Below the pieces are notes generated by a model. The model was given only the letters and a program-made list of their open reading frames with translations, did no database searches and was not told where the DNA came from. Positions 1 to 6,066 of a DNA stretch of 6,066 nt are shown here, in pieces. The DNA lies in NCBI GenBank assembly GCA_024699205.1, contig JAILQA010000124.1, forward strand, positions 1 to 6,066, written 5' to 3'. Within the stretch, counting starts at the first letter, position 1, and every line of letters begins with the position of its first letter. The translations under genes were made by a program, and so were the position numbers. Origin of the DNA: Treponema sp. Its GTDB lineage: Bacteria > Spirochaetota > Spirochaetia > Treponematales > Treponemataceae.

Positions 1-349
1 TAGATAACTGGGTATCTGCCCCCGGATTTCTGCAGAATGAAAAATGTCTTTCACCGTTATCATCCAGGCTCACAAAGGCCAGAGTCGTATGCTGGGAATT
101 TGTGATACGCATTCCTTTAGTTTCAACATTTAAAGCCTTAAGGCAATTTTCACAGTCTTTTCCAAAACTGTCATTTCCTGTCATTCCAATAAAAGCTGAT
201 TTACCGCCGCACTTTGCAATAGCCGCAGCAACGTTCGCAGGAGCACCACCGATATTTTCTTCATAAGTATTTTTGCCTTCTGCATTTTTTCCAGCAAAAG
301 TAAAATCAATTAAAATCTCACCAAGGGCTGTTACATCATACTTTTTCAT
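1..349 (-). CDS. PfkB-family sugar kinase, probable fructokinase (C-terminus cut off by the window)
   Basis: Partial gene: the first 116 codons are visible and the rest lies before position 1. Translated by hand from ATG at 347-349, it begins MKKYDVTALGEILIDF, the usual first beta strand of PfkB (ribokinase-like) kinases. The N-terminal family signature follows at residues 34-50 (GGAPANVAAAIAKCGGK), then IGMTGNDSFGKD at 54-65. Residues 98-112 (NGERHFSFCRNPGAD) form the lid-strand region typical of bacterial fructokinases. The catalytic Asp and anion hole of the family sit in the C-terminal half and cannot be checked here. The expected role is ATP-dependent phosphorylation of fructose to fructose 6-phosphate in the cytoplasm. 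This fits a position downstream of a sucrose-splitting GH13 enzyme, which would release fructose. It starts one base after the stop of the GH65-mutase gene and is probably translationally coupled to it. Another PfkB substrate (a ketose or 2-keto-3-deoxygluconate) remains possible. Confidence 0.88.
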   Translation of the reverse strand, partial: MKKYDVTALGEILIDFTFAGKNAEGKNTYEENIGGAPANVAAAIAKCGGKSAFIGMTGNDSFGKDCENCLKALNVETKGMRITNSQHTTLAFVSLDDNGERHFSFCRNPGADTQLS

Positions 350-350
350 C

Positions 351-3245
351 TTAATCTCCTGCTTTTTCCATCACTTCTACAAGCTTAGCAAATGTGAGCT
401 CTTTAGTCGACTTTACCTGAGCATCTGCCTGAGTAAGGCTTCCATCCGGGCTAACTGCAAGGGCTGTCATTCCGCCTTTTTTGATTGCCTCTACCCCGCT
501 TTGTGCATCTTCAATTCCAATACAGTTTGTGTACCATTTTCCAGAAAGCTCTGCCGCCGCAAGGAAAATATCTGCATCTGGTTTTGCCTTCTGAACTTTA
601 TTTGCATCTGCAATTCCTGCAAACAAATTTGTAATGCCAAGCTGCTTCAAAATAGCCGGTGCATTTTTACTTGAGGACGCAAGTACGGCCGGAATATTCT
701 TTTCTTTTAATTCAACAAGCAGCTCTTTTATTCCAGGCAAAATATCTTTTTCTGATAGATCACTAAGGAACGAAACATACAGTTCATTTTTCTTTTTACA
801 GAAATCTGCAATCTGAACTTCACTCCAGTTTGCATTATTTTCTTTTACAATAATTCGTGCAGAATCTTCGCGGGAAACACCGAGCAATCTTTTATTAAGT
901 TCTTCATCAAACTTCAGATTATTTTCTTCTGATAACTGCTTCCACGCTTTGTAATGAAGATGGGCTGTATCTGTAATAATTCCGTCCAGATCAAAAAGTG
1001 CTGCTTCAAGTTTTTGCGACAAATCAAAAGTTCGAACTTCACCAATTTTAAGACAGAAGCTTTCGTTACGATGAACAAGCTCTAAAGCCTGGCCGCCTGC
1101 AAGTTTATAACTTGCTTTATTCTGCGTTACAGTAACATTTACGATGCAGCCTTTTATTGCAAGATTAAAGCTGAGTTTATTCCAACCGTTCGGTAGTTTT
1201 GGATCAAAGGAATAGATTCCATTGTAATCTCGGAAACCGGCAAAACCGTAAACAACGCTCATCCAGCTGCCGGCCATACAGGCTGTGTGAATTCCGTCGC
1301 GGCTGTTTCCGTTTACATCATCAATATCCATGCGGACTGTTTTATTAAAATAATCAAAAGCCTTTTTTGTATCGCCGGTTTCAGCCGCCATAATGCTCAT
1401 AATACAATTTGAAAGAGACGAATCGCCGGTTGTATATTTTTCATAAAAATTAAAATTGCGGATTTTTTCTGCCTTTGTAAAACGGCCGCTCAAAAGATAC
1501 TGGGCAAGAACAAGGTCCGGCTGTTTTAAAACACGGTAGCGGTAAATCTCCAGCGGATGGTAATGCATCAAAAGCGGATACATTGAACGCGGAGTGTTTC
1601 CAAAATCCCAGTCGGGCTTGTCCATAAAGCTGTCGTCCTGTGGATAAACTCCGCTTTCCTTATCAAAAGGAATATACATATTGTCGGCCGCTTTTTTCCA
1701 CTCAATCTTTTCCTCAGAAGTTGCCGCCTTTCCAGAACGAGCAATACTTATTTCAAGATTTTCGCGAGCCATCAGATTTGTAAATGCATTATTGTTTACA
1801 ATTGCTGTGTATTCATCTGGCCCGGTAACATCATTTATACAAAACTGATTATTTTTATGTGGAATAAACGCGCCAAGACTCAGCCACATTCTCGCAGTTT
1901 CTGCACTCATCTGTTCAATTGCATTTTTATCAAATCCGTACTCTTTTTCGTGAGCATTCAGATAGCGGTTTAAGGCAAAAATGATATCAGCATCAATGTG
2001 ATACTGTGCCGTACCAGCCGGAAAATATGCGCTGGTTTCTTCGCCGTCAATTGTACGCCACGGATAAAGAGCTCCCTTAAGGTTCAATTCTGCCGCGCGG
2101 GCCTTTGCTTTATCCAGAATGCTTGCACGATATTCCAGAAGTTTTTTTGCAACTTTAGGCGCTGTATAAGTGAAAACCGGACACACATAACTTTCTGTGT
2201 CCCAGAAATAGTGCCCTTCATATCCTTCGGAAGTAAGTCCCTTTGCAGCAATACTCACCTTTCCGCTTCGGCCCGAAGACTGCAGCAAATGAAAAAGATT
2301 AAAGTGCAGTGCTTCTTCGCTTTCCTGGTCACCGTCAATTTTGATTTGAGCAATTTTCCAGAACTCGTCAAGGAACTGCTTTTGTTCAACACAGGCTTTT
2401 TCAAAACCACCTGTTGCAAATTGCAGGCAATTCTTTTCTGCGCTCTCGGACAGAGTTTTTCCCCAGACATAAGTAATGAATTTATATAGTACCGCAGTCT
2501 TTCCCGCTTCAAGATCAAAATTGGAAACAACGTACGGAATGTCTTCCTTTATCATGTCTGATTTTTCGGACTTCAGTTCTATTTCTTTTTCGGCAATCAG
2601 CTTGTTTACGACAAAACCTTCCAGCTTAAAGCCGGAATTTTGAGTGTGAGCCGAAAAACTAATATTTCCATCAGCTGATTTTGCTTCATCAATAATCAAA
2701 GGCTTGTGACGGAATTTGGCGCCTACACGAGGATCATCTTCGCCCATAATATTTTGAGCTGTTGTATCAACGCAGGAAACAATCTGGCACGATTCCTTTT
2801 TTGCCGACGTATTTGTAATACGGTATTTTATAACAGCACAATCCGGATGCACAAAAGAAGCAAGACGCTGTGTTTCCAGATGGATTTCTGAATCTCCGTT
2901 TTTCCAGTCGGCAGTACGGGTAAGAATTCCTGTTTCTTCATCAAGCTCAAGTTTTTGATTTTTAATTCCTTCAGCGCCAAACTGCTTTCCGTCAATACTA
3001 AGTTCAATTCGTTTTGGATCCGGTAGGTTCAAAATTGTTTCATGATTTTTTGCATAACCGTAAGCAACTTCACCATATAAAATTGTCTCTGAATCAAAAA
3101 ATCCGTTTATGTATGTTCCTTTATGAAAAGTTCCTTCCTTTTCTTCTGTGTCTCCGCGAAGCCCTAAGTTTCCGTTTCCAATTGTAAATAGGGTTTCATT
3201 ATGCGGAATATTTTCTTTATCAAATTTAGTAGTTGAAAATTTCAT
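351..3245 (-). CDS. Fused GH65 alpha-glucoside phosphorylase / beta-phosphoglucomutase, 964 aa
   Basis: Two complete enzymes in one reading frame. Residues 1 to about 740 are a GH65 inverting phosphorylase, close to the usual stand-alone length of about 750-780. It has an N-terminal beta-sandwich, the (alpha/alpha)6 motif HYFWDTE (345-351), GPDEY (475-479) with E478 as expected general acid, KQPD (574-577), GDSSLS (607-612) and DGIH (650-653), which belong to the conserved sugar and phosphate-binding regions. Residues from about 745 to 964 are a HAD-type beta-phosphoglucomutase with FDLDG (nucleophile D752, acid/base D754), T760 and H764, GVSREDS (R792), SSSKN (S857, K860), K888 and IEDAQSG (E912, D913); each matches a key residue of the Lactococcus enzyme as I recall it. 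Predicted net reaction: alpha-glucosyl-X plus phosphate gives beta-glucose 1-phosphate, then glucose 6-phosphate, in the cytoplasm. The disaccharide is not certain: the segment after GEE (401-417, with YFPAGTAQYHI) looks more like trehalose/nigerose-type phosphorylases than maltose phosphorylases. The ATG has a GGAG site 7 nt upstream. Confidence 0.95.
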   Translation of the reverse strand: MKFSTTKFDKENIPHNETLFTIGNGNLGLRGDTEEKEGTFHKGTYINGFFDSETILYGEVAYGYAKNHETILNLPDPKRIELSIDGKQFGAEGIKNQKLELDEETGILTRTADWKNGDSEIHLETQRLASFVHPDCAVIKYRITNTSAKKESCQIVSCVDTTAQNIMGEDDPRVGAKFRHKPLIIDEAKSADGNISFSAHTQNSGFKLEGFVVNKLIAEKEIELKSEKSDMIKEDIPYVVSNFDLEAGKTAVLYKFITYVWGKTLSESAEKNCLQFATGGFEKACVEQKQFLDEFWKIAQIKIDGDQESEEALHFNLFHLLQSSGRSGKVSIAAKGLTSEGYEGHYFWDTESYVCPVFTYTAPKVAKKLLEYRASILDKAKARAAELNLKGALYPWRTIDGEETSAYFPAGTAQYHIDADIIFALNRYLNAHEKEYGFDKNAIEQMSAETARMWLSLGAFIPHKNNQFCINDVTGPDEYTAIVNNNAFTNLMARENLEISIARSGKAATSEEKIEWKKAADNMYIPFDKESGVYPQDDSFMDKPDWDFGNTPRSMYPLLMHYHPLEIYRYRVLKQPDLVLAQYLLSGRFTKAEKIRNFNFYEKYTTGDSSLSNCIMSIMAAETGDTKKAFDYFNKTVRMDIDDVNGNSRDGIHTACMAGSWMSVVYGFAGFRDYNGIYSFDPKLPNGWNKLSFNLAIKGCIVNVTVTQNKASYKLAGGQALELVHRNESFCLKIGEVRTFDLSQKLEAALFDLDGIITDTAHLHYKAWKQLSEENNLKFDEELNKRLLGVSREDSARIIVKENNANWSEVQIADFCKKKNELYVSFLSDLSEKDILPGIKELLVELKEKNIPAVLASSSKNAPAILKQLGITNLFAGIADANKVQKAKPDADIFLAAAELSGKWYTNCIGIEDAQSGVEAIKKGGMTALAVSPDGSLTQADAQVKSTKELTFAKLVEVMEKAGD
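356..360 (-). promoter_or_regulatory. Shine-Dalgarno site of the PfkB kinase gene, inside the preceding gene
   Basis: AGGAG on the minus strand lies 6 nt before the kinase ATG. It falls within the last codons of the GH65-mutase gene, whose TAA is at 351-353. The overlap of ribosome binding site and coding end suggests coupled translation of the two genes and supports the ATG at 349 as the start. Confidence 0.7.
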
Positions 3246-3252
3246 AGTAAAT

Positions 3253-3256
3253 CTCC
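3253..3256 (-). promoter_or_regulatory. Shine-Dalgarno site of the GH65-mutase fusion gene
   Basis: GGAG on the minus strand sits 7 nt before the ATG at 3245, within the 15-nt gap after the TAG of the GH13 gene (3261-3263). It fixes the start of the fusion protein. The short gap implies co-transcription with the GH13 gene. Confidence 0.7.
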
Positions 3257-3260
3257 ATGT

Positions 3261-5060
3261 CTATTTTTCAATAATTTCTTTCAACCAGCGGACTTCGTAA
3301 GGCTCAAGGCTCTGAACTGAATAATTCCAGTATTTTTTCCCTGTCAAAAGATCTTTACTCTCCGGCGACCAGGCATCAATTTTGAACTGCACCGGCTGAT
3401 CTGTAAAATTCACAGCCACATGAACAGTTCCCCGCTTAAAAATAAAGACCTGTGGATTCTGAATATCATAAATATAGAAATCACTTCCACCAAACATCTT
3501 TTCTTTTTTGCGGATAGAAATAGCTTTCTTTACAAAATTGAAAATATCTTTCTGCGATTTATACTCAAACTGATTTTCCCAGTCTGTTTTAATTCTATGC
3601 ACCCAGCGCGAATCATCCTTTTTACCTTTTACTTTTCTGTAGGAATAGTCATTAAAAACGGCTCTTTCATCATTAAAGTAAATTAAAGGAATTCCAGGCA
3701 AAGCAAGCAGAGTTGCAAACATCATCTTTATACGGCCAACAGCCATTTTTCGAAGCACTTCATCATCCAGATTTTCTGCCTGCTCCAGACCTGCAAGGCT
3801 CGCCATAGTTCCACAAATTCTGCAGTCACCGGTTGCAGGGTTTAACTGGAAAGGTTCTCCACTGGCAAAGGTTCCTTCAAAACGGCCGGTAAAAAATTTG
3901 TTCAAAAACTGACGGTGCAGATATCCGTTAATTCCAAATGCGCCGGCATCTTCATCTCTAAAAGTCCAGCCTATATCATCATGACAGCGGATATAATTTA
4001 CCCATGCTGTACCCTGTGGAATCTGCCAGTTTCTTTTTAAGGACAAAGTCAAAAGTCTTGTATCGCGGGTTGCAATTGTAGACCAGAAAAGCGCCATCTG
4101 AAGCGGGTTATAACTGAGCTTACATTCATCAGTGTGGATATACTGAATAACCTGATCCGGATGAACAATCGCTTCGCTCTTAAAAATCAGCCATGGACAG
4201 GCAATTGCAGCTACATATTGAAAGGCTTTGATTAAGATGTGAGCCTTTGGAAGACTTTCGCAAACTGTTCCTTTTTCCTTCCATACAAAAGCCAGCGCAT
4301 CCAAACGCAGAACATCAACTCCAAGATTTGCTATAAAAAGCATTTCGCGGCACATGGCAAGAAAAGTTTCCGAGTTAGAATAATTCAAGTCCCACTGAAA
4401 AGAATTGAAAGTTGTCCAAACCCAGGCCTTCATATCTTCCTGCCAGGTAAAAGAGCCTCGTCTGAAAGTTGGAAAAATTTCACGAAGTGTACGATTCCAC
4501 TCATCTACTTCAGATTTGTCTTTGTAAATGTAATAATATGATTTATATTTCGGGTCGCCCTTTCTGGCCTTTACCGCCCATTCATGTTTATCGCTTGTAT
4601 GATTAAAAACAAAATCCAGAACCAGACGAATTCCTTCTTTATGAAACGCCTTTGCAACTTCGCGCAAATCTTCAATTGTTCCTAAAGAAGGCTGAACTTT
4701 CCTGTAAGAGCTGATTGCATATCCGCCGTCATTTTCATTTTTTGGACAATCAAATAACGGCATAAGGTGAATATAGTTAACTCCAAGCTCAAGGAAATAT
4801 GGAATTTTATTAATGAGTTCTTTCAGATTATCAGAAAATAAAACTACATAAAGCACCATACCAACCGTCTTCTGGTCATTAATCCAACTGGAATCTGATG
4901 AAGAACAAGAGGAAAAATCTTCATCATTTTTCATGGCTGCCTCACGCATTATTTTTTCGAGTTCATCAAGAATCTTAAAGAAATCCCATCTGTCTCCGTA
5001 CAGATTAAACAAAAGCCGGGTAAGCTGGGACATATTTTCTTTGAGCCTAGAGTTATACAT
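3261..5060 (-). CDS. GH13 subfamily 4-type amylosucrase / sucrose hydrolase
   Basis: Numbering is from the upstream GTG at 5066 (601 codons); the preferred ATG at 5060 is codon 3. The protein resembles Neisseria polysaccharea amylosucrase along its length. Matching residues are DGGY (D113, Y116), FNHTS (H156), TLREIF (R195), DVLRLDA (R254, nucleophile D256), KSEAIVHPDQ (acid/base E298), CHDD (H362, D363), GYLHRQF (R385), GDCR (R416) and DDSRW (R487). The D113-R487 pair corresponds to the salt bridge closing the sucrose pocket (D144-R509 in the Neisseria enzyme). The 60-residue B'-type insertion after beta strand 7 and the C-terminal beta domain (LEPYEVRWL) are present. The reaction would be sucrose to fructose plus glucosyl transfer to an alpha-1,4-glucan, or hydrolysis; sequence alone does not separate the two. 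There is no signal peptide, so it is cytoplasmic. The N-terminal helical region (to W61) is about 30 residues shorter than in Neisseria and ends in a serine-rich stretch (52-60). Start choice: the GTG has no ribosome site, while ATG 5060 has a weak GGTG 5 nt upstream. Confidence 0.9.
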   Translation of the reverse strand: MYNSRLKENMSQLTRLLFNLYGDRWDFFKILDELEKIMREAAMKNDEDFSSCSSSDSSWINDQKTVGMVLYVVLFSDNLKELINKIPYFLELGVNYIHLMPLFDCPKNENDGGYAISSYRKVQPSLGTIEDLREVAKAFHKEGIRLVLDFVFNHTSDKHEWAVKARKGDPKYKSYYYIYKDKSEVDEWNRTLREIFPTFRRGSFTWQEDMKAWVWTTFNSFQWDLNYSNSETFLAMCREMLFIANLGVDVLRLDALAFVWKEKGTVCESLPKAHILIKAFQYVAAIACPWLIFKSEAIVHPDQVIQYIHTDECKLSYNPLQMALFWSTIATRDTRLLTLSLKRNWQIPQGTAWVNYIRCHDDIGWTFRDEDAGAFGINGYLHRQFLNKFFTGRFEGTFASGEPFQLNPATGDCRICGTMASLAGLEQAENLDDEVLRKMAVGRIKMMFATLLALPGIPLIYFNDERAVFNDYSYRKVKGKKDDSRWVHRIKTDWENQFEYKSQKDIFNFVKKAISIRKKEKMFGGSDFYIYDIQNPQVFIFKRGTVHVAVNFTDQPVQFKIDAWSPESKDLLTGKKYWNYSVQSLEPYEVRWLKEIIEK

Positions 5061-5097
5061 ATTCACACCAATTAAAACAAAATTATGAGTTTACAAA
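5061..5097. other. 37-nt AT-rich intergenic gap, longest in the window
   Basis: The gap between the permease TAA (5098-5100) and the GH13 start is AT-rich. I see no stem-loop with a T-run and no convincing -35/-10 pair with proper spacing. It is therefore read as an ordinary intra-operon spacer, though a weak internal promoter cannot be excluded. Confidence 0.4.
5066..5069 (-). promoter_or_regulatory. Weak ribosome binding site deciding the GH13 start
   Basis: GGTG on the minus strand lies 5 nt before the ATG at 5058-5060. It is the only purine-rich candidate near the start and overlaps the alternative GTG codon (5064-5066), so it supports the ATG. It is clearly weaker than the sites of the neighbouring genes, which suggests lower translation of the GH13 enzyme. 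Confidence 0.4.
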
Positions 5098-6015
5098 TTA
5101 TCCTTTTACAGAACCTGCAAGGAGTCCTCTTACAAAATATTTCTGAAGTGATAAGAAGACGATTAAAGGAAGCAATAAGGAAATAAATGCTCCCGAGGTT
5201 AGCAAATGCCATTCCTGTCCTTTTGAACCAATCAGATTGTTCAGATAAGTTGTAATAACCTGAACTGTCTGGCCTGCTTTTGTGGCTCCACTCAAAAATA
5301 CAAGAGAAACCAACATATCATTCCAAACCCAGATAAACTGGAAGATTGCAAAGGAAGCAATTGCCGGAACGCTTAAAGGCAGAATCAATCTTACGAAAGT
5401 TGAAAAATGGCTTGAACCATCAATAAAAGCTGATTCAAGAATACTTCTTGGCAGCTGCGAAATGTAGTTGTAAAGCATGTAGGTTGCCAGCGGAAGACCA
5501 AAGCCCGTGTGAGCCAGCCATATTCCAAGATAAGTTCCGTTTAAGCCGATTTTTGAATAGTCACGCAAAACCGGAATCAAAGACATCTGCAAAGGTACAA
5601 CCAGCAGGGCAATAATAATTCCAAGCAAAACACTTCGGCCCTTAAAGTTTAGCCATGCAAAACCGTAAGCCGCAGCAGCCGCAATGAAAATTGGAATTAC
5701 AAGGGCCGGCAAAGTTACTGTAATTGAAGTAAGGAACGGGGCAATCATATTTGAACGGTCGCGCATTCCGCCGGTATATTTTACACCGAATAAAACCTGA
5801 TCATAATTATCCAGCGTCCATTTATCCATTGTAGTAAATGCCTTCCACCAGCCGGAACTTTTAATTGCATCGCCTGCTCTGAAGGAAGAAATAAAGGTTC
5901 CCAGTGTTGGTATTGTCCAGAGAATACAAATAAAAATAAGGATTATTGTTACTACAATTCCGCCAATAGTAATTTTTCTGCTTTCTTTTGGCTTTTTATT
6001 GCTGATTTTACTCAT
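5098..6015 (-). CDS. ABC sugar transporter permease, AglG/MalG type (alpha-glucoside uptake)
   Basis: A complete 305-aa inner-membrane permease of the carbohydrate-uptake ABC family 1, of usual length (about 275-305). Six hydrophobic segments are visible at roughly 17-38, 97-119, 127-150, 162-184, 214-241 and 274-292. The cytoplasmic EAA loop, which contacts the ATPase, is at 194-213: E194, A196, D199, G200 and the closing I211-L212-P213. The C-terminal YFVRGLLAGSVKG is standard for MalG-like subunits. The early segment WTIPTLGTFISSFR and the SSGWW motif (53-57), with a loop containing W66, resemble AglG/GgtD-type permeases for sucrose, trehalose and other alpha-glucosides more than classic MalG (judged from memory). 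Its ATG overlaps the stop of the preceding permease (ATGA), as expected for a heterodimeric pair. The ATPase is not in the window; it may be elsewhere in the operon or a shared MsmK-like subunit. Confidence 0.93.
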   Translation of the reverse strand: MSKISNKKPKESRKITIGGIVVTIILIFICILWTIPTLGTFISSFRAGDAIKSSGWWKAFTTMDKWTLDNYDQVLFGVKYTGGMRDRSNMIAPFLTSITVTLPALVIPIFIAAAAAYGFAWLNFKGRSVLLGIIIALLVVPLQMSLIPVLRDYSKIGLNGTYLGIWLAHTGFGLPLATYMLYNYISQLPRSILESAFIDGSSHFSTFVRLILPLSVPAIASFAIFQFIWVWNDMLVSLVFLSGATKAGQTVQVITTYLNNLIGSKGQEWHLLTSGAFISLLLPLIVFLSLQKYFVRGLLAGSVKG

Positions 6016-6066
6016 TTGAACACCTCTCTGTTTTTGAATTCTTTAAGGTTGTAATAGATTACAGGG
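6012..6066 (-). CDS. ABC sugar transporter permease, AglF/MalF type (C-terminal end only)
   Basis: Only the last 17 codons and the TGA are in the window, translated by hand as PVIYYNLKEFKNREVFK. This matches the usual tail of the first permease of carbohydrate ABC transporters, in which the last membrane helix is followed by a Y-N-x-(R/K) basic tail. The TGA at 6012-6014 overlaps the ATG of the next permease as ATGA, so the two would be translated together. The identification rests mainly on this tail and on position before a MalG-type partner. Confidence 0.75.
   Translation of the reverse strand, partial: PVIYYNLKEFKNREVFK
6023..6029 (-). promoter_or_regulatory. Shine-Dalgarno site of the AglG-type permease
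   Basis: AGAGAGG on the minus strand lies 7 nt before the ATG at 6015 and inside the last codons of the preceding permease. It supports this ATG and coupled synthesis of the two membrane subunits. Confidence 0.6.

Noticed and set aside
273..674. Plus-strand open frame of 133 codons opposite the kinase start and mutase domain
   Set aside because: It lies antisense to two well-supported genes, is rich in Cys, Phe and Ser as expected of a complement frame, and matches no family I recognise.
1028..1039. Perfect 12-bp palindrome AAGTTCGAACTT near the GH65/mutase joint
   Set aside because: One or two such palindromes are expected by chance in 6 kb, it lies inside coding sequence, and it is not repeated at the other gene borders.
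1998..2489. Plus-strand open frame of 163 codons inside the GH65 region
   Set aside because: It runs entirely antisense to conserved GH65 coding sequence, and its composition looks like a shadow frame with no domain.
2255..2530. Minus-strand open frame of 91 codons in another frame within the GH65 gene
   Set aside because: It overlaps an intact conserved coding region out of frame, has no plausible ribosome site context, and no recognisable motif.
4239..4541. Plus-strand open frame of 100 codons opposite the GH13 gene
   Set aside because: It is antisense to the segment encoding the catalytic Asp region of the GH13 enzyme and has no independent support.
5061..5097. Possible promoter or terminator in the AT-rich gap before the GH13 gene
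   Set aside because: No hairpin with a T-run, and no -35/-10 pair with 16-18 nt spacing, stands out; AT-richness alone is not evidence.

Overview
The window is a compact set of genes, all on the minus strand, for uptake and cytoplasmic breakdown of alpha-glucosides, most likely sucrose or related sugars. It reads from right to left: the last 17 codons of one ABC sugar permease (6012-6066), a complete second permease of the AglG/MalG type (5098-6015), an amylosucrase-type GH13 enzyme (3261 to about 5060), a fused GH65 phosphorylase/beta-phosphoglucomutase (351-3245), and the first 116 codons of a PfkB sugar kinase, probably a fructokinase (1-349). Gaps are +37, +15 and +1 nt, with one 4-nt ATGA overlap. 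I saw no clear terminator or promoter, so this is probably the middle of a single operon. Its substrate-binding protein, first permease and regulator would lie beyond 6066, and the rest of the kinase lies before position 1.

How the genes work together (inference): the permeases import an alpha-glucoside such as sucrose. The GH13 enzyme carries the full amylosucrase active-site set and splits sucrose into a glucosyl unit (transferred to an alpha-glucan or to water) and fructose. The PfkB kinase would phosphorylate the fructose. The GH65 half of the fusion would phosphorolyse an alpha-linked glucose disaccharide to beta-glucose 1-phosphate, which the mutase half converts to glucose 6-phosphate. 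No enzyme has a visible export signal, so the chemistry is intracellular.

Organism: moderately AT-rich DNA (about 40% GC by eye), strong GGAG-type ribosome binding sites and dense gene packing. The style would suit a host-associated anaerobe such as a gut or rumen Treponema, but this is a weak impression and no marker gene fixes the taxon. There are no RNA genes, mobile elements, CRISPR arrays or notable repeats, and no gene-free stretch longer than about 40 bases. The most notable feature is the bifunctional phosphorylase-mutase sitting beside an amylosucrase in a transporter operon.
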